DNA from: Terriglobia bacterium
GTDB lineage: Bacteria > Acidobacteriota > Terriglobia > Bryobacterales > UBA6623
Assembly (NCBI GenBank): GCA_009841225.1
Contig: VXMF01000018.1
Coordinates: 1-36,882, forward strand
Direction of reading: 5' to 3'
Length of the DNA stretch: 36,882 nucleotides
Shown here piece by piece: positions 8,901 to 15,126 of this stretch. The notes beneath the pieces are model-generated. The model did no database searches. It was not told where the DNA came from and saw only the letters and a list, made by a program, of their open reading frames with translations. Position 1 is the first letter of the stretch. The number at the start of each line of letters is the position of its first letter. Both the position numbers and the translations under genes were made by a program.

Positions 8901-9229
8901 GCAGAGGCATCGGGCCTCTCGTGGGTACGAGAACATGGGGAGGCACAGTCGGTTCCGGTGGCACACAGCCGCAGTTGATCGACGGCGGCGTCTTCTTCGC
9001 CCCGGCCAACGGCTTCTTCGACACCGACGGTAACTGGGCGCTCGAAGGTGTTGGGGTCGCCCCGGATATCGAGGTGCGGAACGATCCCGAAGCGGTGATC
9101 TCCGGAGGCGACCCCCAACTCGAGGCAGCCGTCCGCGAGGGCTTGCGACTGCTTGAGACCGAGAAGGTGATCCTCAAGGAGCAACAACCTGCACCACCGA
9201 CCCGATGGCGCAGGCCAGAGAATCAGTAG
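5918..9229 (+). CDS. Tricorn-type protease (S41 family peptidase with beta-propellers and PDZ)
   Basis: The 1103-residue protein has a signal peptide (about 1-37, ending AHAQ) and repeated PD40/WD40-like propeller blades (about 45-560; repeats of the type RLTWHPGSD, SPTWSPDGSSIAW, HPEWSPDGKKLAF). A variable acidic linker near 550-590, a tricorn core, a PDZ domain (about 790-865) and a C-terminal S41 catalytic domain follow. Residues matching the tricorn tetrad are His760 (VGHSW), the nucleophile Ser984 (GAGSGGD) and Glu1043 (ALEGVG); the D-S-R-D-N-G-G-G motif near 930 is typical. Tricorn cuts oligopeptides, with the propellers acting as substrate gates. The secreted form implies degradation of peptides in the periplasm or outside. 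The length equals archaeal and bacterial tricorns. No strong ribosome site precedes the ATG; the start is chosen by the signal peptide. Confidence 0.92.
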   Translation: MRNILPRIECRLHISVTALGVLLALAGSIGPEQAHAQGSRFLHQPDVSASHMVFVYANDLWLVARSGSDARRLTTFEGSETHPIFSADGQWIAFSGQYGGNTDVYVVPSVGGEPKRLTWHPGSDVVQGWTPDGKILFRSSREAVPTRYSRFYTVLPSGGLPTPLTLPRAYQGTMSADSAYVAYQETPYWDPEWRNYRGGQAQPVGIVSTSTWERRTVPWKGERQMQPTWMDGLVYYLSERDWATNLWSFDPRTGEERQLTQHADFDVKSFGAGAGVLVYEQAGYLHEFNPDTGHTKRLDIQVAGDLNWSRPRWEKVRPSRFENFRLSPTGKRALFEWRGEIFSVPAKEGSWRNITHSPGVADRSPTWSPDGSSIAWFNDSAGEYGLVVSDSDGSRRRRIEFPSPSFYFHPEWSPDGKKLAFADAHHRVLVMNVESGDVTHIDTDRVGHPARSIDPAWSPDSRWFSYVRSLDNRFRAVFLFDTESGDSHQLTDDMVDASAPVWDESGKYLYFLASASDGVHTAWSSMTGLDRPEKRALYVTLLGADEPSPFLPRSDEEDGVSDGATAEEEIAAGGDSADEAATPGVTVNPQGIAGRIIAVPGLAMKDYAGLVPGPKGTVFVRQAGGDDSPEKLLKYSLEERESKVFIESAEAVATSHDRKQLLYRSGSNWSIVSTKDPPEGDEGRLKLEGMSVRVEPKAEYRQMLREGWRFMRDFLYVDNQHGAPWDDIWRWYSEWLPDVGHRSDFNRLLDMLSGEIAVGHSWVLGGDYPDLLDPKTGLLGVDLEEQGGFYRIERIYGGDQWSPGKAGPLSMPGLGVKEGDYILSVDGVELRAPANPYRLLEGAAGRSIELTVSASPSRENERRITVEPVEDEEFLRMWDWVLNNQSRVDEISGGRLAYVWLPDTGRRGYEFFHRMYFAQQDREGAIIDSRDNGGGSLADYILDVLDRKLMGYFNSRGKETKPWPQPMAALFGPKVMIINEGAGSGGDLLPYLFRRRGIGPLVGTRTWGGTVGSGGTQPQLIDGGVFFAPANGFFDTDGNWALEGVGVAPDIEVRNDPEAVISGGDPQLEAAVREGLRLLETEKVILKEQQPAPPTRWRRPENQ

Positions 9230-9781
9230 TCGCAGCCCAGCCGTTGCAGGCCAAGTGCCCCATTTGGAGATCCCTTGAACTTCAAACTGTGCCGACCAAG
9301 TTCTCAGCACCTCTCTATCGGGTTCCCGGCGTGTCATTGGACGACGTTAGTGTGAGCGGCCTTCGACCGCTCGATACGTGAGAGTGGGGCGATGAGCGGG
9401 CATTCCCCCCCGCTGCTTGACACTCACGCCTCACGAGATCCCTTTACTCTTGCTGGCAACTCCTCATTTCGAAGAATGACGTTTGGCGTCATCCCGTAGC
9501 CCGCTGTCTAGTTCGCGAGGACATTTCGCTTCAAGATGTCGGGATAGCCGGCACGCGTCGTTGTTGTCGCCTCGGATCGAAACGGCCGACGAGTCGGCGG
9601 TCGGTGATAGTGGCGGCGCTCAGAGGTTTTGACGGATGGATGAGAAAGCGCCATCGGCCGTGTTTGGGTCGGCGATGGCGGATTGGGTTCCCCTACCTTG
9701 GGCAGATTGTGAGACGCTTCACGGCATTATGAAGTGCATATCGTATAAGTACCATGATATCAATGAGTTATATCATTATTG
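9230..9781. other. Intergenic region between the tricorn gene and tRNA-Ser
   Basis: No gene is recognised here. A short dyad, GAGCGG (9354-9359) and CCGCTC (9367-9372), lies downstream of the tricorn gene but has no T-run. The last 60 bases (about 9722-9780) are markedly AT-rich compared with the rest of the window. Confidence 0.5.
9754..9776 (-). terminator. AT-rich hairpin immediately 3' of tRNA-Ser, possible processing or termination signal
   Basis: ATGATAT (9754-9760) and ATATCAT (9770-9776) pair around a 9-nt loop, 5 nt beyond the encoded CCA of the tRNA on the minus strand. It is not followed by a T-run, so the terminator role is weak. Confidence 0.3.
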
Positions 9782-9871
9782 TGGCGGAGGAAGAGGGATT
9801 CGAACCCCCGAGACCCTTGCGAGCCTTGCGGTTTTCAAGACCGCCGCCTTCAACCACTCGGCCATTCCTCC
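9782..9871 (-). tRNA. tRNA-Ser (anticodon UGA)
   Basis: Read on the minus strand from 9871, the acceptor GGAGGAA pairs with TTCCTCC. Discriminator G (9785) and a genomically encoded CCA (9784-9782) follow. The anticodon stem GCGGT/ACCGC holds the loop CTTGAAA, so the anticodon is TGA (UGA, 9837-9835), which reads the serine codon UCA. The T arm has GGGGG-TTCGAAT-CCCTC, and a long variable arm is present, as expected for class II tRNA-Ser. The mature tRNA is 87 nt without CCA. It is not tRNA-Sec, whose anticodon would be UCA. It lies in the opposite direction to the SDR gene just downstream. Confidence 0.96.
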
Positions 9872-9995
9872 GTCTGCACTCAGCCTAGCAACATGGCGGA
9901 CAATCTTCTGCTCTTGTCTCAGCTTGGTGAACCGAGATCCCGTCCCTTGTCGTGTTCCGCTGTCCGCCAACTGCAGTGATGTACCCTGCAACTAC

Positions 9996-10772
9996 ATGCA
10001 GGGCAGGTTGCAGGACAAGGTGGCTCTCGTAACGGGTGCGTTCGGCGGAATCGGTTCGGCGATTACACGGAGATTCTTGGCTGAAGGCGCAGCCGTGATT
10101 GCCAACGACCTTGATGGTCGGCCGCCCGCGAATCTGCGCATTGCCGGACCTGACGGCGGCGAGCGCCTGATCGCGCATCGCGCGGACCACTCAAAGGAAT
10201 CGGATGTCGTCGCCATGATGCAGCGGGCGCGAGAACTGTTTGGCGGCGTGGACATCCTGGTCAACAACGCCTTTGCCGCGTTCGAAGACACCGACATCGA
10301 GACTCTCCGCGAAGAGGACTGGGATCACACCCTCTCTGCCTGCCTGAAAGGACCGTTCCTGTGCACGAAGCACGCGGTGCCGCTCATGAAGGAGCGCGGC
10401 GGCGGCAGCATCGTGTCGATCTCCAGCGTCAACGCGCTCCGCGCTGTGAGCGAAACTGCCTACACGGCGGCCAAGGGCGGCCTCATCTCCATGATGCGCC
10501 TCGTTGCGGCGGACTTCGCCGAATGGAACATCCGCTCCAACGTGATCTGCCCAGGTACGATCGCGACCTCGGCGTCGCTGGACTACTGGGAACAGTTCCC
10601 GGCCGGCTTCGCCGAACTGAAGCGCATGTATCCGCTGGGGCGGATTGGCGATCCTGTCGATATCGCCAACTACGTCCTCTTTCTCGCATCCGACGAATCC
10701 AACTGGGTGACCGGAACCGTCCATGCGGTAGACGGCGGCCTCATGGCTGGAACCAAGCTCAGCGTGCGCTGA
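9996..10772 (+). CDS. Short-chain dehydrogenase/reductase (SDR family)
   Basis: The 258-residue protein is a classical SDR. It has the cofactor motif TGAFGGIG (residues 13-20), NNAF in place of the usual NNAG (about residue 90), the catalytic Ser in SISSVN, and YTAAK as the YxxxK pair (about 154-158). The C-terminus ends in a typical GGLMAGTK segment. SDRs transfer hydride between NAD(P)(H) and an alcohol or carbonyl; the substrate cannot be told. I placed the start at ATG 9996 (MQGRLQDKVALVTG). The frame extends further upstream, but that stretch runs across the tRNA and is not coding. There is no clear ribosome site. Confidence 0.88.
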   Translation: MQGRLQDKVALVTGAFGGIGSAITRRFLAEGAAVIANDLDGRPPANLRIAGPDGGERLIAHRADHSKESDVVAMMQRARELFGGVDILVNNAFAAFEDTDIETLREEDWDHTLSACLKGPFLCTKHAVPLMKERGGGSIVSISSVNALRAVSETAYTAAKGGLISMMRLVAADFAEWNIRSNVICPGTIATSASLDYWEQFPAGFAELKRMYPLGRIGDPVDIANYVLFLASDESNWVTGTVHAVDGGLMAGTKLSVR

Positions 10773-10800
10773 GAGGTTCGTCTGGTAGACTCCGAAAACT

Positions 10801-11397
10801 GTGGCACCCACCGCTAATCCGGTCTTCGTGATGGCATTGCTGCTGGTGTGCGCATCCTGCGGCTCAGATTCGAACGAATCCACCACTCCGGCGGCAGCGG
10901 GAGGCGGCCGGTCCGGCTTTCTGAGCGAGCGGTTCGCCGACGCAGCCCTCCAAGGCAACGTCAAGGCTGTAGAAGAGATGCTTGAATTCGTGGATGTCGA
11001 CGCTGTTGACGAGGGCGGCCGCACGATGCTGATGTTCGCATCCTATGGTGGCCACTCGACGACCGTGCGGTTGCTATGCGAGCACGATGCCGATCCCAAC
11101 CTCAAGGATACGAATCGCCGCACGGCGCTTATGTACGCCGCGTCTGGGCCGAACGCCCACACGGTTGAGATCCTGCTCGCCCACGGCGCAGAAGTGAACG
11201 TGACAGACGGGGCCGAGGGCTACACGGCGCTCATGTTTGCAGCAGCGGAAGGGCATGCCGACATCGTCCAACTGCTCCTCGACAAAGGCGCAGATCCGGA
11301 TCTGCGGGACATTGACGGCGAATCAGCTTTGAAGTTCGCCACCGACAACAACCACCAAGACGTGATCGCTGTGCTGCAGAAGGCGGCAGGGCCTTGA
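10801..11397 (+). CDS. Ankyrin-repeat lipoprotein
   Basis: The 198-residue protein has a hydrophobic N-terminus followed by CASCGSDSN, a lipoprotein signal with Cys near residue 20, then about five ankyrin repeats (about 40-195). Repeat motifs include GGRTMLMFASYGGH, RRTALMYAASG, GYTALMFAAAEGHADIVQLLLDKGADP and GESALKFATDNNH. Ankyrin repeats mediate protein-protein contacts; the partner is unknown. The start is GTG 10801 with no clear ribosome site; ATG 10831 is an alternative that keeps the signal. The TGA overlaps the ATG of the next gene (TGATG at 11395-11399), indicating an operon with the HupE-like protein. Confidence 0.88.
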   Translation: MAPTANPVFVMALLLVCASCGSDSNESTTPAAAGGGRSGFLSERFADAALQGNVKAVEEMLEFVDVDAVDEGGRTMLMFASYGGHSTTVRLLCEHDADPNLKDTNRRTALMYAASGPNAHTVEILLAHGAEVNVTDGAEGYTALMFAAAEGHADIVQLLLDKGADPDLRDIDGESALKFATDNNHQDVIAVLQKAAGP

Positions 11398-12575
11398 TGG
11401 CTTCGGGTCTAGCCATCCCGGACTCGACGAGGCTCCCCGCTTCGGGAGTGTCGCGGGTTGCGAGCTACAGGCTAGTCTGGCTCACCTGCTTGGCCCTAGC
11501 TGGCTTGGTCACAGCGCCCGCCCACGAGTTCACCATTACGCCGGTGACCATTGTTCTCACCGGCGATGGCGGATTCCAAGCCGAGATCGGCCTCGATGCT
11601 GACGCGTTAGCTCTCGGCCTGCCCCTCGAGGCAGATTCCGAAGAAGTGGCCAGGGGGATGCGCGAGCTCGGCGAAGGCCAGTTCGAGAGCGCAGTTCAAC
11701 GAGCTCGTGATGCAGTTCGCGATGACATCCGTATCGCCTTCGACTCCGCGCCCGCAGACTTCGGGGTTCAGTTCCCCCATCATGGAACTCCGGCCGCGGC
11801 CGAGGCTGACCCGCCGACGGTGCTGGGAGCGCTCGCCAGGCTCACGGGCATAGTCCCCGCCGGCTCTCGCGAACTCGCCATTCGGCTACCGGCCAAGTAC
11901 AAGACAGTCTCGCTCCAGATCCACTCACCAGACTTAGAGACCCCGTCTAGCGTCTTGCTGGATCCCGGCCAGGCCAGTCCGCCGATTCCGCTGGTCGATA
12001 CCGGACGCGAGATTCCGCGGCAGGGCGTGTTCAGCAGCTACCTAAAGTTGGGTTTCACCCATATCGTGCCCAAGGGCCTAGACCATATCCTCTTCGTGCT
12101 GGGGCTCTTTCTGCTCAGCACCCGCTGGCGGCCGCTGTTGTACCAAGTCACGGCATTTACGGTCGCGCATTCGGTAACGCTTGCGTTGTCTATGCAGGGC
12201 GTTGTGTCCCTGCCCGAACGCTTCGTGGAGACCCTGATAGCGCTTTCAATCAGTTGGGTGGCAATCGAGAACATCGCCACGTCCGAGCTGAAACCGTGGA
12301 GACTGGCCTTGGTCTTCTGTTTCGGCCTTCTCCACGGACTGGGATTCGCTGGCGTTCTGAGCGAGCTGGGGATGCCCGATGGTCAGTTTCTGGCCGCGCT
12401 GCTGTCGTTCAATCTTGGCGTCGAACTCGGCCAGGTCAGCGTTGTCCTGATGGCGTTCGCAGTCTTGGGGAGGTTCCGGAATCTTGAGGGGTATCGTCGC
12501 TACGTGATCTTTCCGTGCTCGGCCGCCATTGCGGCAACTGGGTTGTGGTGGGCGGTCACACGGGCGCTCGGATAG
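11397..12575 (+). CDS. HupE/UreJ-like membrane protein
   Basis: The 392-residue protein has an N-terminal hydrophobic segment ending near APAHEF, a roughly 190-residue extracytoplasmic domain, and a C-terminal half with about six to seven membrane helices. Helix segments such as FSSYLKLGFTHIVPKGLDH, FTVAHSVTLALS and FGLLHGLGFAGVLSELG match the HupE/UreJ_2 family, including conserved His residues (HIVPKGLDH, AHS, LLHGLGF). Relatives have been linked to nickel or cobalt transport and hydrogenase or urease gene clusters, but no such enzyme is in this window, so metal transport is only a guess. The start is ATG 11397, overlapping the ankyrin stop by one base. Confidence 0.82.
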   Translation: MASGLAIPDSTRLPASGVSRVASYRLVWLTCLALAGLVTAPAHEFTITPVTIVLTGDGGFQAEIGLDADALALGLPLEADSEEVARGMRELGEGQFESAVQRARDAVRDDIRIAFDSAPADFGVQFPHHGTPAAAEADPPTVLGALARLTGIVPAGSRELAIRLPAKYKTVSLQIHSPDLETPSSVLLDPGQASPPIPLVDTGREIPRQGVFSSYLKLGFTHIVPKGLDHILFVLGLFLLSTRWRPLLYQVTAFTVAHSVTLALSMQGVVSLPERFVETLIALSISWVAIENIATSELKPWRLALVFCFGLLHGLGFAGVLSELGMPDGQFLAALLSFNLGVELGQVSVVLMAFAVLGRFRNLEGYRRYVIFPCSAAIAATGLWWAVTRALG

Positions 12576-12732
12576 CTGGGAGTGGGGAGCCGTCGCGCAT
12601 AGCGCGAATTGCCAAACTGGTTCGTCCCTATTCCCGGTCCAACTGCATCTTAGTCTCACCCGTGGCGCGAGGCAGTTGGGGAACCAGTCCGGCCCCAGCG
12701 CGGACGGTCGAGAGCACTATCATGGAGTCTCC

Positions 12733-13002
12733 GTGGCCACAGTCTTCATCCCATCCATGTTGCGGCCTCTCGCGGGCGACCACGATGCGCTCGAAGTGAG
12801 CGGGGCGACGGTCCGCGAGGTCGTCGAAAACCTAGTCGAGCGCTATCCCGAGCTGAGCGGACGTCTGCTAGCGGACGGACAGCTGCCCGGCAACATCTCT
12901 GTAGCGATCGATGGCGAAGTCTCGACGCTAGGTCTGCTGGATCAACTGGAACCGGACTCCGAAGTCCACTTTGTTCCAGCGATCTCTGGCGGGCGAGGAT
13001 AG
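12733..13002 (+). CDS. MoaD/ThiS-family ubiquitin-fold protein
   Basis: The 89-residue protein is a beta-grasp sulfur-carrier-like protein. Features are MATVFIPSML at the N-terminus, a helix (VREVVENLVERYPELSGRLL), ISVAIDGEV, and the final strand SEVHFVPAISGGRG. Classical MoaD and ThiS end in Gly-Gly, which is adenylated and thiocarboxylated; here Arg-Gly follows the Gly-Gly. The start is GTG 12733, where the domain begins, with GGAG 5 nt upstream. It lies 4 bp before the amidohydrolase gene, so the two are probably co-transcribed. Sulfur delivery to an unknown partner is an inference. Confidence 0.8.
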   Translation: MATVFIPSMLRPLAGDHDALEVSGATVREVVENLVERYPELSGRLLADGQLPGNISVAIDGEVSTLGLLDQLEPDSEVHFVPAISGGRG

Positions 13003-13006
13003 GTCA

Positions 13007-13936
13007 ATGCAAACTCCTTGGGGCGAGATCGAGGTCCAAGACGCGCACGCGCACTTCTTCGGGCAGTCGTTCTTCAAGGCTCTGGCCCTTCAGAAGGGTG
13101 TCTCCGACATTGCAGGGATGGTCGCGGCGCTGGGTTGGGACTTGCCGCCCGACCAGAGCGAGGATCTGGCCCGCGGCTGGGCTGAGGAGCTGGACCGGCA
13201 CGGTGTCGCGAAGTCTGTCTTGATCGCCAGCGTCCCTGGCGACGAAGCCGCGGTTGGCGACGCCGTGCGAGCTTTTCCCGGCCGCTTCTACGGCTACTTC
13301 ATGCTCAACCCGCTCGCGGACGGCGCGCTAGAGCGGGCGAGGACGGCCTTTGAAGAGCTTGGCCTGCAGGGCTTGTGCCTGTTCCCGGCGATGCAAGGGT
13401 TCTCGGTGCAGGACGCGAGACTCGGCCCGCTGTACGAACTTGCGTCCGAGGCCAACGGGCGGGTTGTATTCGTCCACATGGGAGTGTTGACCGTTGGCAT
13501 TCGAGCCAAGCTCGGCCTGCCGTCCAAGTTCAACATGAGCTTCTCGAACCCCACCGACTTGCATGCCGTGGTAATGGACCACCCCTCCGCGAACTTTGTG
13601 CTGCCACATTTCGGCGCGGGCTACTTTCGAGAAGCGCTCATGCTTGCGTCTTTGTCACCAAACGTGTACCTGGACACCTCCAGCAGCAACAGTTGGACAA
13701 AATACCTCACCCCGCGACCCAGCCTGCGAGATGTCTTCCGCCAAGCCTTGGACGTGGTCGGTCCCGAGCGCCTCTTGTTCGGGTCAGACTCATCCTTCTT
13801 CCCGCGCGGCTGGAATGGCAGGGTGTTCGACGCTCAGTGCGAGGCCCTTGAGCAGAATGGCATAACCCGAGTTGACGCCGAGGCCATATTTGGCCAGAAC
13901 CTTGAGCGGCTCCTCAAACCGGCCCGCGGCCGCTAG
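13007..13936 (+). CDS. Amidohydrolase-superfamily protein (amidohydrolase 2 / ACMSD-like TIM barrel)
   Basis: The 309-residue protein begins with a strand holding DAHAHFF (residues 12-18), the H-x-H metal pair of metal-dependent hydrolases. It continues with VVFVHMG (His about 150), HFGAGYF, and LLFGSDSSFFP carrying the late Asp (about 263-270). These match the amidohydrolase 2 group, which includes ACMSD and other decarboxylases and hydrolases; the substrate cannot be told. No signal peptide, so cytoplasmic. It starts at ATG 13007, 4 bp after the MoaD-like gene, with an AGG-rich ribosome site at the end of that gene. Confidence 0.85.
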   Translation: MQTPWGEIEVQDAHAHFFGQSFFKALALQKGVSDIAGMVAALGWDLPPDQSEDLARGWAEELDRHGVAKSVLIASVPGDEAAVGDAVRAFPGRFYGYFMLNPLADGALERARTAFEELGLQGLCLFPAMQGFSVQDARLGPLYELASEANGRVVFVHMGVLTVGIRAKLGLPSKFNMSFSNPTDLHAVVMDHPSANFVLPHFGAGYFREALMLASLSPNVYLDTSSSNSWTKYLTPRPSLRDVFRQALDVVGPERLLFGSDSSFFPRGWNGRVFDAQCEALEQNGITRVDAEAIFGQNLERLLKPARGR

Positions 13937-14157
13937 GCCGAGAACGGTCGCGGCCGAAGCAGGCCGATGCCCTCAGGCCCGAGTCAATGCAGTGTGGGCC
14001 CAGCGGTTACCGACTCGTTCTTCAACGTGCGCCCTGGGGCGGCAGCCAGGTGCCCGCACCGAGTTGCCAACTTCCCGACCTGATCTGGCCGCGCGCACCC
14101 GAAGAACCATCTACAGCGAACGACTCCGTCTGCCGACCGCTGCCGCCTAGCCTACGG

Positions 14158-14556
14158 CTAAGACAGAGTATCGACCAAGCCTGCTTCGATGATCCGGCGA
14201 TCCTGCGTTAACAGCGTCGCCCCGAGCACTCGTGCGGTCGCTACCAAGATTCGATCTGCAGGGTCACGGTGAAAGGAGTCGGGCAGCATAGCAAGCTCCG
14301 CTGCGATGGCTGGCGAAACGCTGCAGCGTCGCACTAGCGGCGGAGCCACCGCCATCTCGAGCCACGCCCGAAGGGGAACTTGCAACTGAAGGCGCTCCAA
14401 ACTGAAGAGTGTCGCCACTTCCCAGAGAGAAATGTCCGCTACCAACAGCGGCGACTGCTCGTTGGCCGACGCAATAACCTCCCGTTGGCCTACCGAAAGC
14501 TGAGGGTCCTCGCTTAGCCACCATACAAGGACGTGCGTGTCAAGCAGTGCCTTCAC
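14158..14556 (-). CDS. PIN-domain toxin (VapC-like)
   Basis: The 132-residue protein starts MKALLDTHVLVWWLSEDP, the typical start of VapC toxins paired with Phd-type antitoxins, with Asp6 in the active site. SLWEVATL and RDPADRILVATA carry further acidic residues of the PIN nuclease site. The start is GTG 14556, whose codon overlaps the antitoxin TGA in a GTGA arrangement, and GGGAGAG lies upstream. A TTG at 14574 is a poorer alternative. It is an RNase when released from its antitoxin; the target is unknown. Confidence 0.9.
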   Translation of the reverse strand: MKALLDTHVLVWWLSEDPQLSVGQREVIASANEQSPLLVADISLWEVATLFSLERLQLQVPLRAWLEMAVAPPLVRRCSVSPAIAAELAMLPDSFHRDPADRILVATARVLGATLLTQDRRIIEAGLVDTLS

Positions 14557-14792
14557 CGCCGGAGACTCTCCCAATGCTCTTCTGGAACGGCTGGCCCAAC
14601 GATGTCGCCGACTACTCGGACCGTGCCTTTGAGTTCAAACTGGGGGTACTTGGCTTGGGTTGGACTAGCGGGCACGAGTTCGGCGACGGGCCGGCCGCGC
14701 TTGAGGATGACTATCTTCTCTCCGGTCGCTTGCACTTGATCGAGGATTGCCAAGCATCGGGCTTTGAAGTCGGACGCGTTGATCGTCTCCAT
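14553..14792 (-). CDS. Phd/YefM-type antitoxin
   Basis: The 79-residue protein begins METINASDFKARCLAILDQV, the N-terminal DNA-binding domain of the Phd/YefM fold. VILKRGRPVAELVP follows, and the C-terminal half (about 50-79) is the flexible toxin-binding part. It is expected to neutralise the PIN toxin encoded immediately downstream and to repress its own operon, often with toxin-dependent cooperativity. The ATG at 14792 follows a -10 box by only 6 nt, so the mRNA is probably leaderless. Its operator candidates are the repeats described separately. Confidence 0.9.
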   Translation of the reverse strand: METINASDFKARCLAILDQVQATGEKIVILKRGRPVAELVPASPTQAKYPQFELKGTVRVVGDIVGPAVPEEHWESLRR

Positions 14793-14793
14793 A

Positions 14794-14827
14794 TGACTAG
14801 TATTGGTGACTAGTCGTATCGTGTCAA
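14794..14827 (-). promoter_or_regulatory. Promoter and repeat operator of the Phd/PIN toxin-antitoxin operon
   Basis: On the minus strand a perfect -35 TTGACA (14827-14822) is followed after 17 nt by AATACT (14804-14799), four of six matches to -10. The -10 ends 6 nt before the antitoxin ATG. TGACTAGT occurs twice in direct orientation (14794-14801 and 14807-14814), each containing the palindrome ACTAGT. One copy overlaps the -10 and one lies in the spacer, which fits operator sites for the antitoxin. Confidence 0.65.
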
Positions 14828-14828
14828 G

Positions 14829-15126
14829 TCAATCGAGGCTGCTACGCGAGGAGACCAGCGGCTTGGGCCGCGCGTAGTTCGCAACGGTACGCAAGGGCTG
14901 CAACCCATTGGCGGAGCCAGACACCACCGATTGATTCGGCCCGGACCGCGCCGAAAGAGTTCAAACGGCCACAGATGGCGGGCATCCGTCGCTGAGACCC
15001 GCAAGGCGCGAGCGTAGGCGATCCATGTGAGCCGGTGGGGCCTAACCGTCAAATGGTCGAATCGCAAGACAGCAGGACGGCGCTCGTCTCTGTGAGCTAA
15101 ACGGCAAGAGGGGGAGGGCTCGCCCG
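14829..15126. other. Intergenic region upstream of the Phd/PIN operon and downstream of sulfatase 1
   Basis: I see no gene, RNA or convincing terminator here. The open frames present lack family similarity and ribosome sites. Confidence 0.5.

Noticed and set aside
9782..9871. tRNA with TGA in the anticodon loop as a possible tRNA-Sec
   Set aside because: The anticodon is UGA, which reads UCA serine codons. tRNA-Sec needs anticodon UCA to read UGA. The 7-bp acceptor stem is also ordinary.
9636..9995. Upstream extension of the SDR gene
   Set aside because: It would run across the tRNA on the other strand and has no similarity to SDRs; the SDR domain begins at 9996.
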